Assembly (NCBI GenBank): GCA_031267775.1
Contig: JAIRYL010000047.1
Coordinates: 1 to 22,876, forward strand
Direction: 5' to 3'
Length of the DNA: 22,876 bases
Source: Tannerellaceae bacterium
GTDB taxonomy: Bacteria > Bacteroidota > Bacteroidia > Bacteroidales > Tannerellaceae
The notes below the pieces were generated by a model. It was given only the letters and a program-made list of their open reading frames with translations. It did not search any database and was not told the DNA's origin. This document shows, one piece after another, positions 22,438 to 22,876 of this stretch. The translations under genes were made by a program, and so were the position numbers. Every line of letters starts with the position of its first letter. Position 1 is the stretch's first letter.

Positions 22438-22748
22438 TTTTCCCAGTCTATTTCTTCAAGCAAGGTGGTAAATCCTGTCAGTTTATTTCCAAACCGGTCG
22501 AGTAAATCCTGCTGCAGCCTGCGCCCTTCTTTTTCCAGCCAGTCATTTAACGCGTCGATGTTTTTTACATGGAATTGTACGGCATAACTTTCTCCCGAAT
22601 CCTCGTTTGTTTGCAATATTCTCCTTACATAAGGTTGATGAAGAAGACCGCCGGCGATAGCTTCAGGAATGTAATTCTTTGCTAAATAAGACAAAGTATC
22701 ATCCAGAATATCCGTATCGATATGGAAGGTTGTATTATAAATGATCAT
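22431..22748 (-). CDS. DUF4286 family protein
   Basis: The small protein has 105 residues from the chosen start, MIIYNTTFHIDTDILDDTLSYL. It has the alternating strand-helix pattern of a ferredoxin-like, dimeric alpha/beta-barrel fold: an opening IIYNTTFHID strand, helix DTLSYLAKNYIPEAI, SYAVQFHVKNIDALNDWLEKEG and a closing TGFTTLLEEIDWEKW. I match it to DUF4286, which is of unknown function and common in Bacteroidota. An upstream Met at 22832 would add 28 residues but spans both promoter elements here and runs into the tRNA region, so it is rejected. It is co-transcribed with ruvC and divergent from tRNA-Ala. Confidence 0.85.
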   Translation of the reverse strand: MIIYNTTFHIDTDILDDTLSYLAKNYIPEAIAGGLLHQPYVRRILQTNEDSGESYAVQFHVKNIDALNDWLEKEGRRLQQDLLDRFGNKLTGFTTLLEEIDWEKW

Positions 22749-22769
22749 TAGTAAGCGTAATTTCCTGAG

Positions 22770-22777
22770 CAAAGATA
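22770..22777 (-). promoter_or_regulatory. -7 promoter element of DUF4286-ruvC
   Basis: The minus strand reads TATCTTTG followed by C, matching TAnnTTTG. Transcription would begin near 22763, about 15 bases before the ATG at 22748. No clean -33 TTTG is found. Confidence 0.5.
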
Positions 22778-22799
22778 ATGTATATGTGAGGAAAACCTC

Positions 22800-22807
22800 T
22801 ATATTTG
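22800..22807 (+). promoter_or_regulatory. -7 promoter element of tRNA-Ala
   Basis: TATATTTG matches TAnnTTTG and is followed by CAGTC. Transcription would start near 22813-22814, about 11 bases before the mature tRNA 5' end. It is back-to-back with the DUF4286-ruvC promoter. Confidence 0.6.
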
Positions 22808-22824
22808 CAGTCGAAAATAAAGAA

Positions 22825-22876
22825 GGGGGCATTAGCTCATCCGGCTAGAGCGTTAGACTGGCAGTCTAGAGGTGAT
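22825..22876 (+). tRNA. tRNA-Ala (anticodon GGC), 3' part cut by window end
   Basis: The sequence starts with acceptor strand GGGGGCA. The D-arm GCTC...GAGC follows, then an anticodon stem TTAGA/TCTAG with loop CTGGCAG, giving anticodon GGC (Ala, reading GCC/GCU codons). The window ends in the variable/T-arm region, so the T-loop and the 3' acceptor strand, including the G3:U70 test for alanine identity, cannot be checked. Confidence 0.88.

Overview
The window is a stretch of chromosome from a member of the Bacteroidota, most likely order Bacteroidales (Porphyromonas / Parabacteroides / Dysgonomonas-like). Four things point there. Several families are typical of that group: a DUF6242 lipoprotein, a PorG/DUF6089 outer-membrane protein, DUF4286, and a TonB-dependent receptor with an N-terminal carboxypeptidase-regulatory-like domain. 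Signal peptides often end in A-Q. Most starts lack a strong Shine-Dalgarno sequence. At least six starts are preceded by the Bacteroidales housekeeping -7 element TAnnTTTG. The order porG - uppS - bamA - ompH - ompH is, from memory, the one seen in Porphyromonas gingivalis.

Layout. Bases 1-503 hold no credible gene. They contain a 21-bp tandem repeat array, a terminator-like hairpin, a perfect 12-bp stem-loop, and a GC-rich repeat element whose paired core, AGCGGAWAGCCCG, I recall from intergenic regions of other Bacteroidota. Bases 504-3312 hold a promoter, a TonB-dependent receptor and a small secreted helical-repeat protein, all clearly more GC-rich than the rest. On the minus strand, 3322-7364 holds rlmH, groEL, groES and hisS, with a strong bidirectional terminator between rlmH and groEL. 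A radical SAM gene (7544-8479, plus) converges on the overlapping minus-strand set prmC-recX-comF (8562-10583), which is divergent from ribD (10616-11701).

Bases 11817-18597 form an envelope-biogenesis block on the plus strand: DUF6242 lipoprotein, PorG-like barrel, undecaprenyl diphosphate synthase, BamA and two OmpH/Skp-like chaperones, closed by a strong intrinsic terminator. It is followed by murI and a periplasmic VanX-like D-Ala-D-Ala dipeptidase (18678-20180). Converging from the minus strand are yccF and an M23 peptidase lipoprotein (20170-21806), then ruvC and DUF4286 (21877-22748). A tRNA-Ala(GGC) begins at 22825 and is cut by the window end.

Together this is mostly core housekeeping: protein folding, tRNA charging, ribosome and release-factor methylation, riboflavin synthesis, Holliday-junction resolution, outer-membrane assembly and peptidoglycan metabolism. 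The less explained parts are the repeat-rich first 500 bases, the GC-rich receptor pair, the sigma-54-like site upstream of groES, the Gly/Tyr-rich insert in BamA and the altered zinc motif of the M23 protein. I see no CRISPR array, insertion sequence, prophage or defence island.
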